In this document: positions 51,850 to 61,200 of the stretch, piece by piece
Position numbering within the stretch: position 1 is the stretch's first letter
Layout of the letters: each line of letters starts with the position of its first letter
Origin: an uncultured Slackia sp.
GTDB taxonomy: Bacteria > Actinomycetota > Coriobacteriia > Coriobacteriales > Eggerthellaceae
Direction of reading: 5' to 3'
Length of the DNA stretch: 64,000 nt
Assembly (NCBI RefSeq): GCF_934630525.1
Contig: NZ_CAKTVX010000001.1
Span: forward strand, 372,001 to 436,000
Translations under genes and position numbers: made by a program
The notes under the pieces: generated by a model
The model's database searches: none
What the model was told of the DNA's origin: nothing
What the model saw: only the letters and a program-made list of their open reading frames with translations

Positions 51850-51920
51850 CGGCCCACCCCTTCGATTGGGCCGTCGCTCGGGTCGCCCTTGCCCATGCCG
51901 TTGATTTCTTCCTCGTCCAT
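51846..51920 (-). CDS. 24-residue mini-ORF between holin and endolysin
   Basis: ATG at 51920 overlaps the holin stop (TAATG) and its TGA overlaps the endolysin ATG (ATGA). GGGGGAG lies 3 bases before its start. The product is acidic and glycine-rich (MDEEEINGMGKGDPSDGPIE...), with no membrane span. It may be a real tiny lysis protein or a translational coupler passing ribosomes to the endolysin. No homology can be judged at this size. Confidence 0.5.
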   Translation of the reverse strand: MDEEEINGMGKGDPSDGPIEGVGR

Positions 51921-52174
51921 TACTCCCCCTTCGGCTCCGTGTAGCCCATGGCTCGCTCGCTGTCCCCGACTCCTTGCGTGGTCGGATCTACCACCACGCC
52001 GAGCGCGACCAGCAGATTCACCGCCAGCATCGCGGCCTGCGCCACCGCGTCCTGCGACACCGGCGGCACCACGCCGAAGATGCCCGCGACCTGGTAGCCG
52101 AAAGCCAGCGCCGCCGCGATGAGCGCGGTGAGCGTGGCCTTGTTCTTCAGCCGCAGAATCCAATTGATATTCAT
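51920..52174 (-). CDS. Holin, phiLC3 type
   Basis: An 84-residue protein with two membrane spans (residues about 12-36 and 44-62), starting MNINWILRLKNKATLTALI, which matches the phi-LC3 holin family, and an acidic/hydrophilic C terminus. It forms the membrane holes that release the endolysin. ATG 52174 follows AGGAGG. The longer open frame reaching past 53000 is not coding upstream of this start. Confidence 0.9.
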   Translation of the reverse strand: MNINWILRLKNKATLTALIAAALAFGYQVAGIFGVVPPVSQDAVAQAAMLAVNLLVALGVVVDPTTQGVGDSERAMGYTEPKGE

Positions 52175-52182
52175 TCGTCCTC

Positions 52183-52509
52183 CTATCTCGGTATTTCCCC
52201 TCGTACTTCGAAGTCCTCGTTCGCGTGCCTCATCAGCGCGTGCACGTAGTTGTTCCCGCCGAGCGCGTAGTAGCTCTCGGCTCGCCTGTTCATCGTCTCC
52301 AGCTCGCACGCGCTTATGTAGCCGTCGCGCTGCGCCGCCTCGTACGACTGCACGATGGAGGCCTTGAGCGCGTTTCGCTGGGCGGTCCTCATCGCGCCCC
52401 ACTCGTCCCGAATCTCCTCCATCTGCCTCGACATGAAGCCCGCAAGGCCAGTGATAGCGGCCAGCGAAAGGCCGCTGATAACGCTCGCGGCGATTGCCGC
52501 CATGTCCAA
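52183..52509 (-). CDS. Phage membrane-anchored protein upstream of holin
   Basis: A 108-residue protein with one N-terminal hydrophobic segment (residues about 3-25) and a soluble, helical C-terminal part with YYALGGNNYVHALM. The start is TTG at 52509, or ATG at 52503, after AAGGGAG. It lies 8 bases before the holin gene in the lysis cassette, so a second holin, antiholin or lysis accessory role is possible, but no family is certain. Confidence 0.7.
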   Translation of the reverse strand: MDMAAIAASVISGLSLAAITGLAGFMSRQMEEIRDEWGAMRTAQRNALKASIVQSYEAAQRDGYISACELETMNRRAESYYALGGNNYVHALMRHANEDFEVRGEIPR

Positions 52510-52576
52510 TCCGTCTCCCTTCTGCCAGCCGTCCCTGCCTCGATTCTGCGCGAGTGGTCACGCGACGCAGTTTTCG

Positions 52577-52633
52577 CCGCGCAAAAGAAAACCCCAGGCG
52601 GGTCGGCGCGTCGCCGTTGCCCGCCTGGGGTCT
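52577..52633 (-). terminator. Terminator between fibre and lysis genes
   Basis: ACCCCAGGCGGG/CCCGCCTGGGGT arms (52620-52631 and 52591-52602), 12 bases, followed on the minus strand by TTTTCTTTT. It splits tail and lysis transcription. Confidence 0.85.
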
Positions 52634-52659
52634 CATGATTCGGTTGTCCTCGCCAGCCC

Positions 52660-53451
52660 TTACACGTTCTTCGGGAAGCACGCGCTGAACGTGACGCCCT
52701 TGACCGTGCCGCCCATCGTCTTCGCGTACAAGACGCCGTCGGGCTCGATGTTCATCTGCACGACGTTGTTGCCCTCGGTCGGCGCTCCAGAGAAGTACGT
52801 CTGGATGTCGGGCCTTCCCCACCACGGAATCGTGGTGATGCTCTTCCACGAGGTGTTTATCTCGTACGCGCGAATCTTGCCGTTCAGGAAGACCGTGCTG
52901 CCGATTCGGCGGGCGCGGATGTCGATTTCGTCGGTCTTGTACGCGGCGTACCAATTCGAGTCGGCGGTAGCTTCCGACACCCAGCTCCCGAGCGTCGCGA
53001 GCGGGGTCACGGCGCTGAAGAGCGACCTCGTGCTCGTGATGTTGACTCCGTTGAGCGTGATGCGCCAAAGCTTCAAATCGCTCGCCGGTACCTCTGGGTC
53101 GGACGGCGGGACGGTTGTCGGCGTGCCCTTGATGACGACGGGCTCGATGCTCTCGATGCCCTCAGCCGTGCGCGAGTAGCGCGCCACGATGATGTCGTTT
53201 CGGAACACGCCCTGCCCGCCGCTCTCAATCGTCAGCGTCGTCGGCGCCTGGTTCCAGAATCGCTTGCCGCCGACCATGCCCACGCCAGTTCCGAGCGTCA
53301 CGTGGTTCGCCGAAGACATCGTCAGGTCGAAGTTGTCTCCGTACCACAGCACGCAGTTCTCCTCGCCGATGGTGGCCGTGTTGAGCGCCGACAGGTCGTC
53401 GCTGGAGATGTGTTTGCTTCCGGTCATGCCGTCAACGATTTCGAATGACAT
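52660..53451 (-). CDS. Phage tail-fibre/receptor-region protein, unknown
   Basis: A 263-residue protein beginning MSFEIVDGMTGSKHISSDDL, a start seen in many phage proteins of this genomic position, then glycine/threonine-rich beta-like sequence (GGQGVFRNDIIVARY). It is placed after the two fibre proteins, so it likely sits at the tail tip; specific function is unknown. Its ATG overlaps the preceding stop (TAATG), with AGGGGAG upstream. Confidence 0.75.
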   Translation of the reverse strand: MSFEIVDGMTGSKHISSDDLSALNTATIGEENCVLWYGDNFDLTMSSANHVTLGTGVGMVGGKRFWNQAPTTLTIESGGQGVFRNDIIVARYSRTAEGIESIEPVVIKGTPTTVPPSDPEVPASDLKLWRITLNGVNITSTRSLFSAVTPLATLGSWVSEATADSNWYAAYKTDEIDIRARRIGSTVFLNGKIRAYEINTSWKSITTIPWWGRPDIQTYFSGAPTEGNNVVQMNIEPDGVLYAKTMGGTVKGVTFSACFPKNV

Positions 53452-53675
53452 TACTGCTCCCCTTCCTGCTCGGTCGGCTCCTCAGCGCGGTCGAGCGCAT
53501 CGTAGTACGCCGCCGCGAGCTCTTCCACCTCTGCGATGTCGGCCTCGTCGAAAAGGCCGCTGTCCAGGTGCGCGTAGGCCTTGTCGAGCCAGTACGCCAC
53601 GTCACGGCCAGCCTGGATTTCGCGCTTGATGCTGCGCAGCGTGAGGTCGTGGCGGGCCTTGCTTCGGATTGCCAT
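53451..53675 (-). CDS. Small phage protein, unknown
   Basis: A 74-residue acidic, helical protein (QAGRDVAYWLDKAYAHLDSG, then EVEELAAAYYDALDRAEEP). ATG 53675 follows TAGGAG. Position in the tail-tip cluster resembles the small XkdX-like proteins found beside fibre genes, but no family motif is clear. Confidence 0.7.
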   Translation of the reverse strand: MAIRSKARHDLTLRSIKREIQAGRDVAYWLDKAYAHLDSGLFDEADIAEVEELAAAYYDALDRAEEPTEQEGEQ

Positions 53676-53683
53676 GTCTTCTC

Positions 53684-55636
53684 CTAACCTTCGGTGATGG
53701 ATGCGATTGCGGATTCGAGGTGCGCCACGACGATGTTCACGTCCCGCACGTACTCGATGCCAGTGTTCGGCGTGACTTCCGCATCAGTCCACACGTTTAC
53801 GATGCTGTCTTGGGCTTTTGGCATGTCGATTTTGCCCAGTCTGTATGCCTTCGGCTCTGTGTCGCAGTAATAGCAGGTCACGGGGTTTTTCTTCAGCCAG
53901 TCGGCGAACGCGCTCACATTCGCGAACGTCTCGCTCGGCCTTATACGGAATATGGTGCCGTTGGTGTTGGCGAAAGAGTAAGCGCAAACCTTTGAACCGT
54001 AGCTATATGGGTTAGCCGTCTCGAACCTATCGAACATGCCGCCCCACTGCTCGACATTTACCACTCCGCTCCCGATTGGCCGAATCGTCTCGTAGTAAGT
54101 TTTGGAGTCGCCAAACTTGCAGTCAGCGAATATCTGGGAGCCATCGAGGACAACCTTCGCAACCCGAGCAACCAGCTCCACATTCCCCTCTGCGTCCACC
54201 ACGATTTCATCCGCCGTGCCGTCGTGGAGCTTCGCCAAATATGGATGCTCTGCGGGGAGGGTGAAGGCGAGGGATTGCCCTGCATAGGTGACGCTGGCTG
54301 TCGGGGCTGTTCCCCGCTCAAGCTGGATTTCTGCGGTAACAGGGTATTCAGGCCGCCCAGCCAGAACCTTTATCTTCACCTCGGTGTCGCTGCCGAGTTT
54401 GAACGCGCCGTTGCCGTATCTTAGTTCCGAGTTGTCGCTCGCTCTTCTAATTTCAAAAGAAACGTCACCGCTTACCCAGTAGGTTCCAGCGGGTAGCGTG
54501 CCGTATGACGGAACAGCGGCCCAAGCAATGGAGCAAGATTCGAGCGCCTTAACCTTACCGTCGTCAGCAACGTAGTACCTAGGCAGAATCTCGGCCAACC
54601 TTGAGCCGCTCAGGAAATTTCGCCCCACCACCTTCACCGTAGGATGCTCAATCACGGTGATTGCCTTCGGCTCTTCGGGGCTTGGGATTCCGTCCTGCTT
54701 GGCCGCACCCTCTACCACGATCCCGCGAAGCGCTGCGCCGTTGAAAGCGTCTTCCACGTGCGCCACGGTGCCCGATTCGCCGCCCACGAGGATGTTCTCG
54801 GCGGCGGGATACAGCTTCGCTTCCGTGGCCTTCACCTCAGCCATGGCTGTCCGAGCGTCTTCCGCGGCTTTGTTAGCGACCGTTGCGGCCTTGGTCGCCG
54901 GTCGCTGGAGTTCCGCGATTTGGCTCTCGGTGAAGTCGTCGTAAGTGAACGGGTCACCCTTCTCGCCTTTGACTCCCTGCGGGCCCTGAGCGCCTTGAGG
55001 ACCAGTGTCGCCCTTCACGCCCTGTGGCCCCTGGATGCCCTGCGGCCCCTGCTCGCCCTTCTCGCCACGGTCACCCTTGGCACCGATGTCGCCTCTCGGG
55101 ATGCCGAGGCGCAGGCATTGCGCACCGTCCTCCGGCACCAAGCTCGCGGTCGCATCGCTGCCGGGGTCGAGCGCCTCAGCCTCGGCGTGGATGATTCTGG
55201 ACGCGAGCGCCTTCGCAGTCGCTTCCCTCACCTCGGCGATGAGCGGCTTGTACTCCTCTGCCTGCTCGCCGTCGGCGTCGATGCAGTCGAGGACGCTACC
55301 CGCAAATGAATCGGTGGTATCGACCAGCTCGTCGCCTTTGCGGATTTCGATGTACCCCGTAAACGTGCCTACTGCGGAATACAGAGCCACAGGCAGCATG
55401 ATTCGCGCGATGCCTGCTTTGACGACCTCCATCGGATACGGGCCGACCAGCTTGCCAGCCGCGGTCGTGGCGACCAGGCTCGCAGTTTTGCCCACCAAGT
55501 CGTAGGGAGCGCCGTTCGCGCATACCTTCACGGTCAGGAGCACATTGTTGCGCTCGCCTCGGCGCAGCGGGGCGATTCGCGCCTCGCCGTACTTGTCCTC
55601 GCGCTTTCGCGTGTCGAGCTTGATTGTCTGGCCCAT
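53684..55636 (-). CDS. Baseplate upper protein-like fibre with collagen repeats
   Basis: A 650-residue protein. Residues about 1-140 resemble the N-terminal BppU domain of lactococcal-type baseplates (RRGERNNVLLTVKVCANGAP, with GKTASLVAT and PVALYSAVGTFTGYIEIR). Then comes a collagen-like stretch of Gly-X-Y triplets (about residues 178-225; GDRGEKGEQGPQGIQG), a helical linker and a long beta-rich C-terminal part that may bind the host surface. ATG 55636 follows AAGGA. Collagen repeats would trimerise the fibre. Confidence 0.85.
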   Translation of the reverse strand: MGQTIKLDTRKREDKYGEARIAPLRRGERNNVLLTVKVCANGAPYDLVGKTASLVATTAAGKLVGPYPMEVVKAGIARIMLPVALYSAVGTFTGYIEIRKGDELVDTTDSFAGSVLDCIDADGEQAEEYKPLIAEVREATAKALASRIIHAEAEALDPGSDATASLVPEDGAQCLRLGIPRGDIGAKGDRGEKGEQGPQGIQGPQGVKGDTGPQGAQGPQGVKGEKGDPFTYDDFTESQIAELQRPATKAATVANKAAEDARTAMAEVKATEAKLYPAAENILVGGESGTVAHVEDAFNGAALRGIVVEGAAKQDGIPSPEEPKAITVIEHPTVKVVGRNFLSGSRLAEILPRYYVADDGKVKALESCSIAWAAVPSYGTLPAGTYWVSGDVSFEIRRASDNSELRYGNGAFKLGSDTEVKIKVLAGRPEYPVTAEIQLERGTAPTASVTYAGQSLAFTLPAEHPYLAKLHDGTADEIVVDAEGNVELVARVAKVVLDGSQIFADCKFGDSKTYYETIRPIGSGVVNVEQWGGMFDRFETANPYSYGSKVCAYSFANTNGTIFRIRPSETFANVSAFADWLKKNPVTCYYCDTEPKAYRLGKIDMPKAQDSIVNVWTDAEVTPNTGIEYVRDVNIVVAHLESAIASITEG

Positions 55637-55639
55637 CGG

Positions 55640-55867
55640 CTAGTCCTTCTTCGCCATGAATTCCTGGAAAGCCGCGTCCTGCTTGGCCGCGAGCTGCTTG
55701 TACGCGTCCGTGCAGGCCTTGCAGAGCAGTCGGCTCGCCTTGCTGCCGTACTGGTCGAATCGCTCGACCTCGCGCCAGTCCGCCGATGCCGCCGAATTCG
55801 CGGCCAGGTACGCGTCGGCCCCGCATCGGTCGCACACGTAATGCGTGATTCCGTCAGTCTTCGCCAT
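55640..55867 (-). CDS. Small phage zinc-ribbon protein
   Basis: A 75-residue protein with two CxxC knuckles (HYVCDRCGADAYL and LLCKACTDAYK) that would hold one zinc. The helical C terminus (LAAKQDAAFQEFMAKKD) follows. ATG 55867 has AAAGGAG upstream. It lies between the two collagen-repeat genes (gap 3 bases to the next). Function unknown. Confidence 0.8.
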   Translation of the reverse strand: MAKTDGITHYVCDRCGADAYLAANSAASADWREVERFDQYGSKASRLLCKACTDAYKQLAAKQDAAFQEFMAKKD

Positions 55868-55878
55868 GCTTGTCTCCT

Positions 55879-57429
55879 TTACTTCGTCCTGAGCCATGTG
55901 TAAGGCCCTACGCTGGGCACCATGCTCCATTCGCCGCCGTAGTCCGACGGGTCATAGCCGCTCGTCTCCATGTACGTCCCTACCGGGTGCGACGCCTCGA
56001 ACATCTCCCTCACGGTCACCGCCGATGCGGTACCGGGCGGGCCCTGCTCGCCGCGCTCGCCCTTCGGCCCTGCGTCGCCCTTCGGCCCCTGGGCGCCTTG
56101 CGGCCCCTGCACTCCGGCAGGCCCCTGCTCGCCGCGTTCCCCGCGCTCGCCCTTCTCCCCCTTGGGGATGCCCAGCGAGAGCGTCTTCTTGAGGCCCTCG
56201 CCCGAAAGCGACGCGGTGGCCTTGGCGCCTTCCGCGAGCGTGGCCACCTCGCCCATGGCGATGCTTGCCTGCGCCCACGTCTGGAGCGATTCCGAGGCGT
56301 CGGTAGCGGCCTTTTTGGCCTTCGCGTCGACAGCCGCCAAGGCCTCGGAATCGACTTCGGCGCTGAAGGTGTAGTTGCTCAGCGTCAGGCCCTTGCCCGC
56401 CAGGTAGGCGTGGCCTCCGCCGCCGCCCGACGTGTTCGAGAGCGACACGCCCGAGGCGGTGCCTCCCGCCTCATAGCGCACGTCGGTCTCGCCATCGCCG
56501 TCCATGATCACGGTCTTGCGCGTGAGCGTGGCCGTGGTGTAGATGCCTGTTACAGGTTCGCGGCCTCCCACCACGTCGCCTATCTCGTACTCGGAATCGT
56601 CTGGCAGGGTCACTTGAATCTCATCGGCGGCTTGCAGCTCCTCGAGCTTCTTCTTGCCGTCCTTCTCAAGCGTCTCTGCGTCCGCGCTGCTGTAGTCGTA
56701 CACGGCGCCGCGATGCTTCGCGCCGAAGATGCTTTGGGTCTTGGACACGTTGCCCGAATCGTCGGCGTAGAGGTCGAGGCGAATGCGGTCTTTGAGCTCG
56801 CCGCTGCCGAAGCACGCGAGGTGGTTTACCGGCCTCCAATCGCGCTCGATTTTTACCGAGATTCGGTCTCCGTCGAGCTCTTCGGTGGAGTAGTCTCCCT
56901 TGGGGGCGGCCGACAGCACGCACTTGCGCGACGCGGAATCGAAGCGCGTCCGCAGCTTCGCGCCGCTGCCCGCGAGCATGTCGACGAGGCCTTGGTAGCC
57001 CGTGGCGGCTGGCCTGCCGAATTGGTACGACGCGCGCACGCCCGAATCCGCCGAAGCGGCGGCGAAGAGGTCGGAAAGCCCCATCTCGGCGATGAGCGCG
57101 CCGATGGCGGCATTCGCCTCGCCCTCCACGGTCTTGTAGTCCTGGCCCTCTGCCGGCGCGATGAGGTTGCCGTCGAGCACGCCGTGCCACGTGCGGCCGC
57201 TGAATGTCACGGTTCCCTCGCCCGTGTCTGGCGCGATGCCGTCGACCACGCCGCCAACCTCGCCGCCGTCGCAGTAGAGCAGCGAACCGTCTGACATGGC
57301 CGGCGCATCGTCGGCGGGGCATTCGAGCTGCCAGGAATTTCGCGAGCCCGGGCCGAATTCGCAATCCAATTCGCAGCCCGCGACCACGGCGAGGTCGTGC
57401 CACTGCGCGTCGGTGTATATCAATTCCAC
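55879..57429 (-). CDS. Phage tail/baseplate protein with collagen repeats
   Basis: A 516-residue protein. The N-terminal about 370 residues look like a tail-tip hub/spike component (ESVELIYTD-type start, DKTV and beta-rich). A collagen-like block (GERGEQGPAGVQGPQGAQGP; about 415-460) follows, then a C-terminal baseplate-wedge-like segment (FEASHPVGTYMETSGYDPSD, WLRT). The start is GTG at 57429, overlapping the Dit stop by 10 bases. It is one of two collagen-repeat proteins in this tail; the other starts at 55636. Confidence 0.8.
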   Translation of the reverse strand: MELIYTDAQWHDLAVVAGCELDCEFGPGSRNSWQLECPADDAPAMSDGSLLYCDGGEVGGVVDGIAPDTGEGTVTFSGRTWHGVLDGNLIAPAEGQDYKTVEGEANAAIGALIAEMGLSDLFAAASADSGVRASYQFGRPAATGYQGLVDMLAGSGAKLRTRFDSASRKCVLSAAPKGDYSTEELDGDRISVKIERDWRPVNHLACFGSGELKDRIRLDLYADDSGNVSKTQSIFGAKHRGAVYDYSSADAETLEKDGKKKLEELQAADEIQVTLPDDSEYEIGDVVGGREPVTGIYTTATLTRKTVIMDGDGETDVRYEAGGTASGVSLSNTSGGGGGHAYLAGKGLTLSNYTFSAEVDSEALAAVDAKAKKAATDASESLQTWAQASIAMGEVATLAEGAKATASLSGEGLKKTLSLGIPKGEKGERGERGEQGPAGVQGPQGAQGPKGDAGPKGERGEQGPPGTASAVTVREMFEASHPVGTYMETSGYDPSDYGGEWSMVPSVGPYTWLRTK

Positions 57430-58259
57430 GGCGGCGTGCTCCTCTCGTCGTACGTAATGAGGTCGAAGCCGAATGAGCCGTCCCATTCCAGGCTGCTCAC
57501 GCCGCGCGGCACGCGCTCGAAGACATACGAGCCGCTGCCCTTCGAGCCTCGCGTGCGCTGGTCGAAGACGTCGATGGCATCGCCCGCGGCCGTGATGAGC
57601 GTCACGGTTTTGGCGCGCCCGTCGATTTCGAGGCGGTCTCCTTCCGCGAGCGTGGCCTTCGCGCCGTAGGTGTTGCCTGCGATTTTTATATAGGGATTCA
57701 CGGCTGGGCCGAAGATGCGAAGCAGGAAAGGCGCGTCGGCACCCGTGGCCTCCACGGTTATCTCCGTCGCCTTCGGCGGCGATGAGAGGTCGTACGGGAG
57801 GTCGTACGGGAGGTCGAGGAATTCGCCTTGGTTGGGGTCGTCGAGCTTCGGTGCGTAGCTGTGGGAATCGCCGCGCACCCAGGCCCCGTCGGTGGGCTGG
57901 ACTGTGGCGTCGTCGCGCAGGTAGCCCGGGCGCAGGAGGTACTTGGTGAATGCGTGGCCGACCACGAAGCATTCGAGCTCGTAGCCGTTGGCGGTCACGA
58001 AGCGGCCGGGAGTCTGTGCCATGCAGTCGCGCTCCATGAGCGACACGATTCGGTCGCGCTCCTCGTAACCCCCCTCGTCCGGCACGCAGAGGCGCAGCGG
58101 CACGGTGCGCTGGCTGCGCGAGCGGCGCAGCTTCCACCGCTTGCCGCTCGCGCTGTAGCTCCACTCGATGTCGCGGAGGTCGCTCTCGTTGGCGTACGCG
58201 CCGCTACCGAAGGTCGCGACCTCGCCAGTCGCGCTGATGTATGTCAGCTCATCAAGCAT
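57420..58259 (-). CDS. Distal tail protein (Dit-like)
   Basis: A 279-residue protein directly after the tape measure (8-base overlap), where siphoviruses encode Dit, the ring joining tail tube and baseplate. The beta-rich sequence (YGAKATLAEGDRLEIDGRAK, and EWDGSFGFDLITYDERSTPP) fits a siphovirus tail component, and the last motif resembles the family's terminal W.G residues. Start ATG 58259 (MLDELTYI); the frame is open further up but overlaps the tape measure. Confidence 0.8.
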   Translation of the reverse strand: MLDELTYISATGEVATFGSGAYANESDLRDIEWSYSASGKRWKLRRSRSQRTVPLRLCVPDEGGYEERDRIVSLMERDCMAQTPGRFVTANGYELECFVVGHAFTKYLLRPGYLRDDATVQPTDGAWVRGDSHSYAPKLDDPNQGEFLDLPYDLPYDLSSPPKATEITVEATGADAPFLLRIFGPAVNPYIKIAGNTYGAKATLAEGDRLEIDGRAKTVTLITAAGDAIDVFDQRTRGSKGSGSYVFERVPRGVSSLEWDGSFGFDLITYDERSTPPWN

Positions 58260-61200
58260 CGGCAACCAACCTCGCAATCTCGCGCCCGCGCGACTTGAGC
58301 GAAAGTCCGCCGTCGAGCATGTCCTCCATCGTGGCAAGCATGGTAGCCAAGAGGTCACGCACCTCGGCGAGCTGCGCGTCGCGCACCGCCTGCGCCTGAG
58401 CCTCGCGCGTGTCGGCCTGGCGCGCCGCTGCCGTCTGCATCCCGCCGTCGTATGCAGGCTTCACCGTGAATTCCGGCGCAGGCCCCTCGGCGGCGTCGAG
58501 CGCCGAAGCCGCCATGGTCCTCGCGGCCGCGGCCGCATCGGCGGCTCCCGCCTCGATGTTGAGCGCGTAGCCCTGGGCGAAATAATCGCCGAGCGCGCGA
58601 GTCTTCTTCGATGGCGATGCCGAGGCCTGTTCGGCGGCAACCGCGTCGAGGGCGCTGCGCGCCATGCTGCGCGCCGCCTCCGCGACCCTGCCGACGAGCG
58701 AGCCGATGCCGTTGGCGAAGCCCTGCGAGAAGTCCTGGCCCTTGCCGTAGCTGTCGGCCCCGTCGAGGCCGCTCTCAGCCTTGCCCCTCACGTCCTGCGC
58801 CGCCCATTTCGCGACAGGCCCCTTGGCGGATATGGCATTGGCGAATGCCGCCGTGGCCGCGTCGCCCGACACGCCTGCCGCAGAAGCCGCCGCGTCGAAT
58901 TCGCTTTGCGACATGCCCGTGACCGCCAGCGCGGCGTTGACCGCGGCCTGGGTCTCGGACGAGAGGCCGGCGGCGAAGTTCGCGCCGGCGGTCTGGCCGC
59001 TGCCCATCACGGTGATGCCGAAGCCGCTCAAGGTGTCGATGATGCTTTGCGTGGTGCCGTCGTAGCTGCTCGCGAGCTGCGTGAGCTGCTCGTCGTTCAG
59101 GCTCGCGAAGGTCTCCGCGCTCACGCCCGTGTCGGCGAGCGCCGCGCGGAATGCCTCGAGCGAGGTGCCGTTGCCCGCGAGCGTGGACTGCAAAAGCTGG
59201 TTGGAGCTGATGAGCGCGGCGTAGCCGCCGTCCATCCCCTCCATGGCCATCTTCGCGATGGTCATCTTCTCGCCGTAGCCGTCGACCGCCGTGGTCGCCG
59301 CGTCGTAGGCCTCCTGCGCCTTGCGCACTTCCGCCTCCGCCACAGCCTGCTCGACCGCCGCGGCCTGCACGGCATCGGCTCCGTACTTGCTCGCGTCGGC
59401 GTTGCGCTCGGTGGTCTCCTGAAGGTTCTTCTGCGCGGCGGCCAAAGCGTCGGCCGCCTCCGTCTGCCGCTGCAGGCCCTCCTCGTAGCCCGACTTGCTC
59501 GCGTCGAGCTGCAGCTGGTACTCCTGCGCCTCGACGAGCTTCAGTATCTCCTCCTTGGCCACGGTCGCGCCGTCGGCCATGACCTGGTACGCGCCGCCCG
59601 CGTCCTGCGCCACGGTGTAGCTCGTGCCGCATTTCTCGTTCACGCCGTCGACCGCGAGCTGCAGGTCTGCCAATTCCGACGCGCTCAGGCCAGAGCGGCC
59701 GGCGAGCCGTTCTATGGCGTCGCCGTAGCCCTCGAGCACCTGCACACCAGCCGCCGTCTCGTCGGCTCGGTCATTGAGCGTCTGAACCCATTCGGCCTGC
59801 TTCTTTATCACCGCGTCGAGCGAGGCTGCGGCCGTGGCGCAGCCGCCGGAGATTCCCGCCACGGAATCACCCGCCGACGTTGCGGCGTTCGGCACCCTCG
59901 CGAGCGCGTCGCGCAGGCCGTCGGTGGCCGTGCTGAATTCCTTCTGCCTCGCGCGCGCCTCGACCACGGTGGACGCGAAGAGGGCGATGCCCGCGATGGC
60001 CGCGCCCGCAGCCGCGCCAGGCCCGAGCGATGCGAGCTTCGTGGCGAGGTTGCCCGCGCCCGTCTTGGCCACTGCCATCGCCGCGCCGAGCCCCTTGGCC
60101 CCGCCGGCCGCCGCCTTGGCCTTGACCGTCCACTCGGCCATCTTCGCCGCGCATTTCGCGAAGCCGCCCACGACCTTGCCCGTGGAGGACACGAGCCTGC
60201 CGCCGATGGAGAGCACGGGGCCGAGGGCTGCGACCATGGCCACGGCCTTGATGATGCTCGCCTGCTCTTCCTTGCTCAGGTCGCTGAACGCCTTCGCGCC
60301 GTCCTCGATGGACTGAATCACCGGCGATGCGGCGTCAACGGCATCGAGCGCGGCATCGACCAGGGGTCCGCCGACCTCCTCGGCCACGGCCGTGACGCGG
60401 TTCTGCAGCATCTGCCATTTCGCGGCCATGGAGTCGTTCTTGTTGGCCACCTCATCGGACAGCGCGCTGCCGTCCTTCCACTGCTCGTTCGCGAGCTGCA
60501 CGGCGTTGCCCAGGAGGTCGGTGTTGCCGGCGAGGCGGCGCAGCGCGTCGGACTGGCGAAGCTCGGTCACGCCCAATTCATCGAGCGTCACGTTCATGTT
60601 CTCGGCTTGGCTCAAGCCGCCGAGGAACGCCTCGAAGGCGCCCGCCGCGTCGCTCTTCCACGCCTCCGCGAATTGCTCGGCGCTCATGCCCGCGACATCC
60701 GCGAACGCCGCCAGCGACTCGCCGCCCGTGGCAACCGCCTTGTCGATGTTGGTGATGACCGTGGACACGGCGGAGCCGCCCGCCTCGGCCTCCATACCCA
60801 AGGACGAGAGCGCGCCGGCGATGCCCATGATTTGCGGCTGCGTCATGCCCGCCTGCGTGCCCGCCGACGCGATGCGCATCGACATGTCGGAAATTTCCGA
60901 TTCGGTGGTGGCCAGGTTGTTGCCCAGGCCTACGATGACGTTGCCGTATGCGCGGTAGTCCTCAGCCGACATGCGCGTGATGTTCGCGAAGCGCGCCAGG
61001 TTGGTCGACGCCTGCTCCACGTCCATGTTCGTCGCGATGTCGAGGCCCGTGGTGATTTCCGCGAATTCCTGCAGGTTGTCCTTGGCGATGCCCAGCTGGC
61101 CGCCGAGCTCTTCCGCGGCGAGGATGTCCTCTGCCTTGACGGCGTTGGTCTTGCTGTAGTCGAGGGCGGCATCCTTGAGCGCCTCGTACTCCTCGGCGGT

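Noticed and set aside
54955..56166. CRISPR-like short repeated DNA in the prophage
   Set aside because: The repeats are in-frame Gly-X-Y codons of collagen-like proteins, with no regular spacers.
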